Of a stretch of DNA of 64,000 nucleotides, positions 12,962 to 24,345 are shown piece by piece. Made by a program: the position numbers and the translations under genes. Source of the stretch: Alnus glutinosa (taxonomy: Eukaryota > Streptophyta > Magnoliopsida > Fagales > Betulaceae). Location of the stretch: NCBI RefSeq assembly GCF_958979055.1, contig NC_084886.1:2871001-2935000 (forward strand), given 5' to 3'. The first letter of the stretch is position 1. The number at the start of each line of letters is the position of its first letter. Below the pieces are notes generated by a model that was not told the origin of the DNA, ran no database searches, and was given only the letters and a program-made list of their open reading frames with translations.

Positions 12962-15900
12962 ATGAAGGTCTTCGTCTTCATCTCTATCCCTTTTCTCATC
13001 CCTCTTCTAAATCCAAGGTGCCTCTTCTAATCTCTTCGTATCTCTTACAATTGCATGCGCATTTTGCTTCACGATTGTGCGATCAACTGCCCAGTGTTCG
13101 AAGATAAGCATGATTATTATCTATTAACCGTTTCTCGTACGTTAATGAGAATAGAAACACAGACAATTGACAAACCTCAGTTACAACATTTCTTTAGGAA
13201 ACTTCGGAGTAGTATATTTGTTTCTTAAGGTTGCGTGACTGATTTTTACCAGTTTTTATGAAGAAAATAATGTGTATAAACAATTCTATTTCAGATCATC
13301 CTCTGAAGCTCTATCCGATGGCGAGCCAGAACATGCTAGCTTCCCACCTAGAGGTTGGAACTCCTACGATTCCTTTTGCTGGACAATTTCTGAAGAAGAA
13401 TTCTTGCAAAGTGCTGAAATCGTATCTAACCGTTTACGCCCTCATGGGTATGAGGTATTAAGACTGCCGATGACTATAATTCATAGTTATTTTGATTCTT
13501 GTGAAATACATGAGGTTTCGATTTTGATCCTAAAGTTCAGAGAGTTGCAATCAAGTTCTCAAATATTTTTTTAAAAAATGGCTTTTCTTAGGTGAGGTAA
13601 ACGTGCAAATGGATTTCCATTAGTTACGTTAGGTTTTACATGAAATTAACACGATACATCAGTGATTTTCTATTTGTTAATTGACGATAAGACTCCAATT
13701 GAAGCTTTCTAAATTAGTTTGGACTTTAATTGCAACTTTTTAAATTGAAGGAACCAAATTTGAAAATTGTGTATTTTTCAGGGATTAAATAGGTGTTTGC
13801 CTCTTTTCTTCCATTGACAAGTATCTGTATATAATGTGTATAACTTATTTACTTTTTTTTGTTTTTTTGTTTTTTGTCAATGTAGTATGTTGTGGTGGAT
13901 TATCTTTGGTATAGGAGAAAGGTCAAAGGTGCTTACCCTGATTCTCTTGGATTTGATGTAATTGACGAATGGGGGAGGATGATTCCTGACCCAGATAGGT
14001 GGCCTTCCTCCAAAGGCGGAAAGGGGTTCACTGAAGTAGCTAAGAAAGTGCATAACATGGGTTTGAAGTTTGGGATTCATGTTATGAGAGGAATAAGTAC
14101 ACAGGCAGTGAACGCAAACACCCCTATCTTGGACACTATCTCGGTATTGCTCTGTATTCCCTCCATAGCTCATACTTTGGAAAATAAGGAGAAAAAGGGA
14201 GGGGGGGGGGGGGGGGAGGATGCTTCATTTACTATAGTTTCCTTTTGAAAGAACCAGGATGCACACATAATTTGAAGTTTAATCCTCAAAAATATAAATA
14301 ATGTAACGGGAATATCTAATGCAACTAGTTGAGCAAGTGTGAAGAGTGAGCATTAGTAATCATTGCTTAATTTTATTTTAATTTTCACCTAGGGAGGTGC
14401 TTATGAAGAGTCTGGCCGAAAGTGGAGCGCAAAAGATATTGGGATTAAGGAAAGGGCATGTGCATGGATGCAACACGGTTTCATGAGCGTTGATACCAAG
14501 TTGGGAGCAGGAAGAGCCTTCTTGAGGTCACTTTATGAACAGTATGCTGAATGGGGAGTTGATTTTGGTAATTTACTATTGTTAACAGAATGTTGTTCTG
14601 CTTAGTCTTTATACCTTGCCACTATACGTACTCTAGGATTAGTATTAGTTAGTATGTCTTGGACATCTTAAGCAGGGATGGACCGAGGCCACTCCCAGCC
14701 CCCACTCCTCCCACACCAAAATTGTTTAAAAAAAAAACTTTTAGCATATTTAGGGTCTTCTTTTTTCTTTTCTAACTTTATTATGATGGCCTCCAAAAAA
14801 AAATTTAACGCAGTCTAGCCCCTCTAGAGTTAAAGTCCTAGTTCTCTCCCTAATCTTAAGGATTTATGCATGTCAAACTCCATTTTGAGTTTTGCATGTA
14901 GTACAAATGTACAATCATAACCTTCTACAATCGTATGATTGCATCGACTGCCAATTGCAACAAATTGGGCAGTCACTTGATATTGGCAGCTCAATTTTTA
15001 TCTTTTCACTGCCTAGGTTTGATATTAATTGGTTCTGTTTTCTTGCAGTGAAACATGACTGTGTGTTTGGTGATGACTTGGATATAAATGAAATAAGCTT
15101 TGTGTCAGAAGTAAGCTGCAGTACCCCCCCCCCCCCCCCCTACTTTTTCTCCCTCCCTCCATTACTGCCACATCTACAATATTTTGGCTAAAGTTTACAT
15201 GGTTGACCTAGTAAAGGTGTGCCTTTGCACAGGTTCTGAAGCAACTTGACCGCCCCATATTGTATTCTCTGTCTCCTGGAACCAGCGTGACGCCAGCAAT
15301 GGCCAAGGATGTGAGTGGACTAGCCAACATGTACCGGATAACTGGGGATGATTGGGATTCCTGGGGAGATGTCATGGCCCATTTTGATGTTACGAGGTGA
15401 AAAGAAACTTCTGTTTCTGTTCATGAATTTTGGAGTCGATGTTACATTTCAATCATTATTTCTTTTCCATTTGGTGCTCTTGGAATATACAATACAAATT
15501 ACTTAATTCTTTGTCAGGGACTTTTCTATCGCTAGTATGATAGGAGCGAAGGGCTTGCTGGGGAAGTCATGGCCTGACTTGGATATGCTACCTCTAGGAT
15601 GGCTTACTGATCCAGGTTAATTTGCCTTCTGTCTTTCCTTCATATATCTGATGAAGAATTTTTTGACTGTTACTTTCAGGGGGTTGGTAAGATCAAATGA
15701 ACCAGAAATCACTTGGCTAGGACAGAGCACCATTAGATATATCGATAAACTCAATACTTGCTGTTACATTGAGGAGTTGGTGACCTAGCAGTTTTTGAGT
15801 GTCAAATATGTCCATGTACTCAAGTGTGCACATGGACGGACCTAAGGGGCCCGGGGTGTGGGGATTGGCATCCCCCCCCCCAAAAAAAAAGTGTTAAGAA

Positions 15901-18900
15901 ATTTTTTTTAGGGGAATTTTTATTTATTTATTAATGATGGTCCCCTGAAATTTTTTTAATATAGTTCGGCCCCCTTTAGTTAAAATTTCTAGTTCCGTCC
16001 CTAGCTATGCATCACTTGATTTTCTACAAACAAAGCAGTCACCATTCTAAGTCCAAGCACTTTTTACTAGAACAAAAGTATATCTAGATCAGGTGTAACG
16101 CCCTTGCTTTCAAAACAAGTCGTGAGTGGAAAATGTCTAATTTTCCGCATGACGCTCCTACATAATAAAACTCATGCAGTGGGAATTACCGTGCACAAAT
16201 TTTCTTTTAATTTTGAAACCACATACTCTCTCAGAATCATAACATTCTAGAGTTGTTACTGAAAATACATCTATATAATTACACTCATATCGTTATTACA
16301 ACACTAAAACCTATAATCTATAATACAACACTACGTATACATTTTCAGTAACGATATGAGTGTAATTATATAGAAGCAACGCTCATAGGTTTTATCCCCC
16401 ACTTAACTGCCGGGTTGCTTCTATTTTATCCCTCTTATAGCTTCGAGGTGCTAAGTATATAACTTTACTTAACCGCCGAGTTGGTAAGAAACTTTATTCC
16501 CCCCTTCCTAACTTTGGGGTGTCAAGTGTATAACTCTACTTAACCACGGGGTACCCATCTTTTATAAAAACGTTTTCACAGATTGCATATTCCACAAATT
16601 ACAAAATTTACAATCATTGTTGTTCCCTTAAAATTCATTTCCTTTCTTAACACATTTTCTTTCAAACACATTTACATTAAGCACATGTGATATATCATAG
16701 CAACATAATTTTTATAATTATATTCCAAAATACACAATGCTCATAATCACCAATGAAAACATATATACATTTTTATGCAATAAAATACTCAAGTGAAGGG
16801 TCAATAAGTTTTACAAACTGATTTGAACTTTCAAGCACGTGCTCCAACTCGTCTACATTATTTACAGCTAAAACATTATACTTTATTTGTTCAAAACTGT
16901 TATGAGACATTTCGTTCGAACAAAACCAGTTTGTTCGTTCAAAGTCCAAAAAACCATAGTCCGTAAGTTTTGTCCTATTTTTATTCGATCGAACATATTT
17001 TCGTTCGATCAAAACCTATTGTCAGATTAATTCCTACATGATTTTTTCACTCAATTTCATTTTTCTCTTTACCAATATCTTTTTCTAACTCAAGCAATCA
17101 TAATAGACCATTTGCATGCATAAATTATAATACATCCCGTTTACCGTTTAAAATCTCATCTTTATAGCTAGCCAATATTTTACCATTGTTTATATCATAT
17201 TTAAACTTCTAACAATATTTCGTCATTATTACGATTATCCAGCACACCACACAACTCTAGCATGTCTACATTTCAATATAACCTCCATATGTAAATCAAA
17301 ACCTTCATTATCTATTTTTCTAAGCTTGTAGTCCTTTTTAGCATGTTAGCAGTTCTATATACTCTAAAACAGCCCTAACACACTAATATCACAGTCTATA
17401 GCATTTATTCGACCATTACAACAACTATACTAAACAGAGTTTAGTCTTAAAAATGCTCACCCTTAGAGCTATCCCTTGAGAATCCTGTCTGAAAATCCTC
17501 CATGTAACAAGCCCTCACTAAAACACTCAAGATTTGACTTAACTCACAAGGATTTTTGTTCAAAAACCCTTATTGTCTGTTTTGAAACGAAGTGTTAAAA
17601 AACACTCAAGATTTTTGTTCTATTTTGTTCTTTAAATAGACTTTTTGCGTGAACTATTCATTTCGTTCGATCGAAATTATTTTCGATAGATCGAATTGTC
17701 ATTAAATGACGTTAGAGAACGTCGCCTCTCACCTAACTCCACACGTTGAGTGACACGCAGAGATATTATTTTCGTTCGATCAAACACGCATTAAATGCTG
17801 TCAGGCGATGTCTCGTCCCACCTAACCCCACACGGCCACACGTCGAGTAACACGTGGAGATATTATTTTTGTTCAATAGAAATGATTTGGATCGAACGAA
17901 ATTTGTGTTTGTTCGATTCGTCGCATGTTTGTTCGATTCCGTTGTAGGTTCTTCTTTCAGTTGACACGTGGAAATTCTAAATTCATCGGATCAAACTTAC
18001 TTTCGTTCGATCGAATTTTGTCTCTGTTTGATTCTGTCGAATTTTTCTTATCCATCTAACATGTGGTAGGGTTAATTCGTTCAATCAAACTTACTTTTGT
18101 ACAAACAAATATCCTTTAGCTCCAACTTTTTTAAGCCTGCGCATGCTACCGTAAATCAATCATTACTTTTGCTACGGGTGTCAAAATCGCGCATATAACC
18201 CCAATTTGGAAAGCTCTTTCCTATGCTAGGTGAGCACATTTCGAGCTCAAAGTCTCTCATTTTCTCCTCCAAAACATCATTTTCTTACATCCCCCATCTT
18301 ATTTTTACCTTTAGTGGATATTTTATGTATTTCGTTATTTCCTTAATAAATAAAATATGCATTTTATTTTCTTGGGCGTTACATCAAGTGACCTAGCTTC
18401 AAAAGCACAACATTGTTCTTTAACCCAAACGCGTTATATTCATCATAAAGCATTTGAAAGTACATGTGTTAAGGGCCTTAGAGATTACAGAAATCCTAAA
18501 ATATACATTATTAGATTTAACTGTTTAATATTAGAAAATGAGCCTGGACAGATTAAAAAAAAAAACCACTATTAACTTGTATGATTTTGATAATATTAGG
18601 TTCGAATGAAGGTCCTCACAGAAGATCTAACCTTAACCCAAATGAGCAAACAACTCAGGTATAATGTAAAATCGAATAAGTTGGTTCTCTATGTCCTTTT
18701 ATATAACCATGCATTCTGTTTTGGCCTTGCTTATTTCATCTTCACAGATAACTCTATGGTCTATGGCCAAGTCTCCTCTCATGTTTGGAGGAGATGTGAG
18801 AAAGCTTGACGAGACTACATACAATCTCATAACAAATCCTACCCTGTTGGAGATTAACTCTTTTAGCTCAAACAACATGGAGGCATGTGTGCTCATCTAT

Positions 18901-21528
18901 CTTTGTATTCTCTGGGAAAATAAAATTAGTCTAAAAATAGTAAGATAACATATTGTTTTGTTGCTTGTACAGTTTCCTTATATTACTAGTATGAGGGATT
19001 CTAAGAGTAGAGACGACGTTCTTGCCTGGCAATCAACAAGATCTCGAACAGATGTAGAAATATCTGATACACAGGTTTTGGGCCTCACAGGCTGCATGAA
19101 TTCAAAAGCAATTGGTTGGTATGTTCAAGCTTCGAACCAAGACCTGGAAAAAATCTGCTGGAAAGAAAAATTAGGAAGCAGACACCAAGAACCGCTTTGC
19201 CTATACAAGAGAGAGGCACTTTTTCCATTGTAATAGTGCTTTATCTTTCTCTCGGATTGTCTCAAATCTTCTGTTATAGTTTTTGCAGTATTACTAATAT
19301 TCTAATTTCTTAACTTTTATGTAAATAAAATTACAGATTTATATTAATAATATTTATGTGGATGTAGACATGAAAGGATGACTTACAAACAGCAATATCA
19401 AGGGAAACTCCATTTAACAACAACTGACAGAATGGACTTTTGTTTGGGTGCTTCTTCAAATCAGAAGCTTACTTCCAAAGAGTTCAAGAGAGGTGCTCTT
19501 TTACCTTGCAGATGGGATACGAACCAGGTATCTTTTGTCCTTTTATTTCATAAATGTGTATCAAGGGACATTTCGTACAAAATAATATAAGTTCTAGGTA
19601 TAAATGCTTGTGTGGGACAGTCATTCAGACTTTCTGCAATCTTTTATCCAATGCACAACCTCTCTAGTTTGTTGTTTGAGAGGATAAAGAAACAACTTAT
19701 ACAATATCACTCCATCCTTTCTGAATATCGTATAATTTTCCCCGTCTGTCCAATCCATCCTCAATCTCAATACCATCTCCCCAAAAGCTAGGTACCTTGG
19801 GCTTCCCCTCTTCATCCATAAGAATAAGAGCCTGGCCTTTGAATCTTTGATGATATAGAGACAAAAATACTTCAAAAAATCTCTGGTTGGAAAGCTAAGC
19901 TAGGTACCTTGGGCTTCCCCTCTTCATCCATAAGAATAATAGCCTGGCCTTTGATGATATCAAGACAAAAATACTTCAAAAAATCTCTGGTTGGAAAGCT
20001 AAGCTCCTCTCCCAGGCAGCTAGAACTACCCTTCTTAAATCTGTTGCCAGCTCCATCCTAGCTACACCATGTCCACTTTTCTTATCCTTAAGATTCTTTG
20101 TAAAGATATTGACTCTCAGAAATTCTGGTGGGGTTTTGACCCTACCAAGAAACACAACCTCACCCTATTGACCTGGAACAGAATCTGCAGCACTAAAACC
20201 TTGGGTGGTTTAGGCATCTGGTCCATGGAATTCCAAAACTCCTCCCTCTTGGCTAAGCTTGGCTGGAAATTACTCACTAAAGAGAATCTCCTTTGGGTGG
20301 AAGCCCTCCATTCTAAACACCTCAAAAACCACCACTTTCTGGCTGCCCCCATTGACCCTACAGCCCCAATGGCTCTGGAAAGGTATCATTAAGACCAGAG
20401 ATCTTGTGCAGAAATGTGCATGCTGGAATATTTCCACCGGCAGAATCTCAATGTGTGGGATTCCAACACTCCCTTCCTTCAAACCAAACCCTAACCCTAA
20501 CCTTCCCTTCCCTGCATATAAATGACTTAATCAACCCCTCTGATAAAACCTGGAACATCAACCTCCTCTCCAACATTTTTGACTCATCTCTACTCTGCAC
20601 ATCCTTAAGATCCATTTTGGTCAAAACCCTTGCCCTTATATATGGATTTGGGTCCCCTCCCCATCTGGCAATTTTTTTTTGCTCAACATTTTTTGTCATG
20701 TTACTAAAAAATGTGCCTTTCTGCCAAATCCGTCTCGAGTAGATGATGTAGGAGAAAAATATCAAAATAAAGCTTTTTGAAAAACACCGACCAATTTGAC
20801 ATGCAAAATTTTCATGGGACGAACTTGAAATTTGGGCAACTTTTCAGGTATGAAAATATATTGTTTAACCTATAAATTATACCAAAAGCTAATGCATTTA
20901 GTCTTTGCAGGTGTGGGAGTTGAACTTCAATGGAACCCTGGTAAATAGCTATTCCGGTCTATGTGCAACAGTGAATGATGTTGAAGGTGATAAATTTGAA
21001 ACTTTGTGCCTTTTTTCTAGAATATTGCAATAGCAATTTTGCTAATAATCCTATTATTTCATATTTTTAAATTACTAGCTGATCATTCATGCAGCTAAAG
21101 TCAATTCTGGTGGAACTCGTTCTTGGATTGCGACTGGAAGAAGAGGTATGACTCCCCCACCAACAAAGAAAACTCAAAAGAATAGAGCCTCCTAGCTGCG
21201 CATGCCTCAAATGCTAGATAATTTTCGAAAAAACAAGAAAAGAAAAGAAAAAGTGCATAGGTTCTATTCTTCACACTATTTAATGATTATTCTTTCTTAC
21301 TTTCTAGGTGAAATATATATTGCATTTTTCAATCTGAACCCAGCGAAGACAGTGATATCTGCAAAGATATCGGACCTGGCTAAGGTACTTCCTGGCAAAA
21401 ACTTGAATGGAACTTCCTGTAAGGGCAGGGAAGTGTGGAGTGGAAAAGAGATAGCGGTAACAGACCAGACTATATCAATGGCAGTAGAAATCCATGGCTC
21501 TGTACTATTTGTACTGAACTGTGATTAG
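12962..21528 (+). CDS. APSE: Glycoside hydrolase family 27 protein (melibiase; beta-L-arabinopyranosidase/alpha-galactosidase type), 14 exons, intact
   Basis: Exons 12962-13017, 13295-13454, 13886-14143, 14393-14567, 15049-15110, 15233-15396, 15518-15615, 18600-18658, 18748-18882, 18973-19229, 19368-19527, 20911-20986, 21095-21145 and 21308-21528 join in frame to 643 residues. Residues 1-19 form a signal peptide, so the protein is probably secreted. GH27 marks are GWNSYD at 39-44, the nucleophile Asp220 in KHDC, the acid/base region TGDDWDSW (274-281) and WPDLDM (310-315). Length and sequence fit Arabidopsis At3g26380, reported as a beta-L-arabinopyranosidase (APSE); the symbol rests on memory. 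The likely role is trimming of arabinopyranosyl or galactosyl residues from wall glycans. Intron 9 appears to use a GC donor. Introns 4, 7 and 11 hold transposon insertions. Confidence 0.92.
14673..14852. mobile_element. hAT-type MITE, 180 bp, copy 1 (intron 4 of GH27 gene)
   Basis: The left end cagggatggaccgagg and the inverted right end tagggagagaactagg form imperfect terminal repeats. The flanks carry a perfect 8 bp direct repeat, atcttaag (14665-14672 and 14853-14860). An 8 bp duplication and CAGGG ends are typical of hAT transposons. The inner sequence is AT-rich and non-coding. Confidence 0.82.
15831..16003. mobile_element. hAT-type MITE, about 173 bp, copy 2 (intron 7 of GH27 gene)
   Basis: It starts catggacggacctaagg and ends with the inverted form ctagttccgtccct, matching the family at 14673 and 29823. 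The flanking 8-mers (agtgtgca and gctatgca) agree at five of eight positions, so the target duplication is decayed. The inner part has a C run followed by an A run at about 15872-15890. Confidence 0.65.
16094..18383. mobile_element. Solo LTR, 2.29 kb, in intron 7 of the GH27 gene
   Basis: The element begins TGTAACGCCC and ends GGGCGTTACA, an LTR-style TG...CA border with a 10 bp perfect inverted end. It sits between tcagg (16089-16093) and tcaag (18384-18388), a 5 bp target duplication with one change. It has no coding sequence. This fits a solo LTR, probably of Ty3/gypsy type, left after recombination between two LTRs. Inside are a hairpin (16255-16373), imperfect tandem repeats of about 70 bp (16396-16555) and many copies of a TTCGTTCGATCGAA-like motif from 16910 to 18090. 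It makes up most of this nearly 3 kb intron. Confidence 0.75.
19620..20760 (+). mobile_element. LINE fragment (C-terminal RT and zf-RVT region), in intron 11 of GH27 gene
   Basis: The plus strand gives pieces of a plant LINE ORF2 C-terminus: YLGLPLFIHKNKSLAF, then SGWKAK, then GGLGIWSMEFQNSSLLAKL, then the start of a zf-RVT-like region. Frameshifts separate them. A 112 bp tandem duplication (19787-19898 and 19899 to about 20004) lies inside the RT-derived part. The source family differs from the two minus-strand LINEs at the window ends. The fragment has no 3' poly-A that I can identify. Confidence 0.75.
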
Positions 21529-21789
21529 CGCAGGGTCAACCAAAACAAATATATATAGAGTCGTCTTCATGCACCGTGCCAAATGTAACGAGGTATTTAT
21601 ATCTATGCCGAAATGCGATGCTAGTTCTCAATCACCCCACCTCCTATTTGAGTGTATTTACATATAAATCTTAATTTAACTAATGAGAGACATTCTATCG
21701 CTCGGTTCAAATATTATGCTTATGTATTGTGGAACTATGTTTGCAAGTCTTTATAAGCGAAAAGGACGGAAAGATAAGATTTTATTTTT

Positions 21790-21972
21790 GAGTAATGATT
21801 CAATGCCACTTAAATATACAACTTTTCACCATCTTGCCTATGTGGCAAGGTGGTCCCCCACTACTTTTTGAGTTTTTTTATTTTTTAAAAATAAATTAAG
21901 GTGGGGGACCACCTTGCCACATAGGGAAGGTGGTGAAAAGTTGTATATTTAGGTGGTAGTGAATCATTACTC
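21790..21972. mobile_element. Mutator-type MITE, 183 bp, copy 2
   Basis: This is the same family and length as the element at 12323, with ends gagtaatgattcaatgcc and gaatcattactc. It is flanked by a perfect 9 bp direct repeat, tttattttt (21781-21789 and 21973-21981). It lies about 260 bp after the GH27 stop codon and may fall in the 3' UTR or just beyond. Its inverted repeats extend far inward, so the RNA could form a long hairpin. Confidence 0.9.
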
Positions 21973-21981
21973 TTTATTTTT

Positions 21982-22720
21982 TATTTTTATAAGTAACGGA
22001 AAGATAAGATTTATCAATAGGAAAAGGAAAGAAAAAGAAAGGAAAAAGATGGGTATTTTCCTTGTTTGGATTTTTTTTACATAAAGTTGAGAAAAGTGAT
22101 GGTCCATTGTTTAGTTCACGAGAAGAAAAGAAAAGAAAAGGAAAGGGGTTCCATTCCATTATTTTCACTTCTCTTAAAAAAAAATTCAATTTCAAAACAT
22201 TTTCACATTTTATATTTCATCAATAATTTTTTTTATTACTATTCAAAAAAAAAAAAAAAAAAAATACACTACAATACAAATTAATTTTACTTTTTCATAC
22301 AAATTAAATACCTTCTTCTTCTAAACACACTGTAACAAAGTGGACACTTCTGCCATGGTTTTTTATGTGTCACAAAACAAAATTAAATAAGAAATAAAGA
22401 AGCGAGAAGAAAGAAGAAAGAAAATATCTTTAATGATCTATTTCATGTCTCCTGCTCTCTCCTCTTCTTTCCCTAAACCTTTTTTGAAGTTGAGTTGAAA
22501 TACGAAATTATAGTCCTTTGACAGAATAGAGATAGGGTGTAATAATATGGGCAGTTTACGAGAGAGACCCAATAGACCCACTTTCTTGACCATGTGTGGG
22601 CCATGTAGTTCGGACTGGCCGAACACTTGTTCGAACAAGTGTGCTCAATTGGGTCTTGAGGTCCTCTCACATGAACTCCAATATGGCCTCCAGGATTCTA
22701 GAAGTAATCATGATAGATAT
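21982..22720. other. AT-rich gene-free spacer with one copy of a dispersed repeat
   Basis: No gene is visible. At 22190-22320 there is one copy of an AT-rich repeat (catcaataatttttttattactattcaaa and neighbours) that returns near 39480, 40540 and 61060. A perfect 20 bp palindrome lies at 22623-22642. Confidence 0.5.
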
Positions 22721-24345
22721 AAGAGTATTAGCAACAGCTTCTCTAAATTTCTTTCTCTTTTTTAGATGTAGGAAGATTTTTTAAAACACTATTGAATTAA
22801 ATTATCTTGTTGTTCCCTAAACGAAATAAACACTAAGGGAATCTAAAGTTGTACCCTAGATCTAGGGAAATAAAAGTGATTCCCTTGGAACATTAGCAGT
22901 AGCTTTTTTTATATAAATTTTTTCTCAATTTAAGGAATCAAAATACTTTTTTATTCCTTATTTAAATGCGCCCCCACAATAGCTTTATCATTTCCCTATA
23001 TCATTTAAGTATTATTTAAATTAAATGCTAAGATAAAGACAGATGAAAGTGAAATTATTTAAATGTTAAGGGAACTACTTTTGCTTCTCTAGATGTGGGG
23101 TATAACTTTTGGTTCTCTTGGTGTTTCTTTAGTTTATGAAATAACAAGAGAATCCAATTCAAATGGTTTTTTAGGAGTTTTTCCAAAATGTAAGGAAGGA
23201 ATGAGATTTAGGGAATCTCCTTCTAGTACTCTTAACATTATTTTGAATTAAAAAACTCTCTTTCCTCTCTTATTTCTCTAACATTTTTTTGAAACTATAT
23301 TTAAATGATTTATCTTTCATCTCTCTTTCTCATAACATTTAATTTAAAGAATATTTAAATAGTATAGGAAAAAGATAAGGAAAGCTATTGTGAATTGCAT
23401 TTAAATAGATAAACAAAAAGTGATTTTAGTTCTTTAATTTAAGTAAAAGTTTAAAAGAAGCTCCTACTAGTGCTCTTAACATTATTTTGATATAAAAAAC
23501 TCAATTTCCTCTCTTATTTCTCTAACATTTTTTTGAAACTGTATTTATGCTCTATTTGTTTCGACGTAAAATGATTTTCGTCGTAAAATATTTTCGACGA
23601 AATTATTTTTCAGGAAAAATGATTTTTCCGAAAATATTTTTCAGGAAAAATGATTTTTCCGAAAATATTTTTCAGCATTTAGCATGTACGGAAAAATCCC
23701 AATCATGAGAAGCGGAATCCGGCAACCGAATTCTGACAAGCTATATTTCGGCTATACTGGTCAGAATCCTGCCAAAACCAGCCAGAATCAAGCCTCATAC
23801 GGCCAGACTCCAGCCACAACGGTCGTACCAGATTTGGCCGAACTCATGCTTTACTGCTGGAATCTGGCGATTTGGCCAGATTCCGGCCTGAATCCGATCG
23901 ATTCCGGCAAGTATTGCAGGATTCTGGCAATTGAATACCAAAATCCGGGACCTTCGGTTGTATATTCGAGCTACCAACAAACTCAAATGTTTGGTGGTGA
24001 CTGATTCCCACAAACAAAGATTTTAAATCCGAAAATTCAAAAAATTAAAAAAGTTTTTATGGTCAAACTGAAAATGATTTTTGTCGACTATTATTTTCGC
24101 TTCTACCAAACACCGAAAAATATAGAAATCATTTTTCATAAAACATTTTACGCTGAAACAAGCAAAGCATTAAATGATTTATCTTTCTTATCTTTCTCAT
24201 AACATATAATTTAAAGAATATTTAAATGGTATAGGGAAAAGATAAAGAAAACTATTGTGAATTGCATATAAATAGGAAAACAAAAAATGATATAACTTTT
24301 TAATTTGAGAAAAAAGTTTAAAGGAAGCTGCATTACGACTCTAAT
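22721..24345. repeat. Cluster of related MITE-like units in both orientations
   Basis: Units of about 200-250 bp recur: one inverted at roughly 22725-23100, one direct at about 23216-23470, and one direct at about 23471-24345 that is split by a 622 bp insertion. Shared marks are phrases such as attagcarYagctt or its inverse near the unit ends, a blocks of tttaaagaatatttaaat, and agctattgtgaattgcat. They look like copies of one non-autonomous element inserted next to or into each other. Superfamily is not clear. Confidence 0.6.
23548..24169. mobile_element. PIF/Harbinger-like non-autonomous element, 622 bp
   Basis: The left end TGCTCTATTTGTTTC and the inverted right end TGCTTTGCTTGTTTC belong to 26 bp terminal repeats that agree at 21 positions. 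The flanking TTA (23545-23547 and 24170-24172) is a 3 bp target duplication as made by PIF/Harbinger elements. A paralogous unit at 23296-23314 shows the same sequence without the insertion. The inner part has short repeats around aatccggc; a 106-codon open frame there has no recognisable domain. Confidence 0.75.

Noticed and set aside
16094-18383. A DNA transposon, because of the 10 bp inverted ends
   Set aside because: TG...CA ends with a 5 bp duplication fit an LTR better, and no transposase is present.
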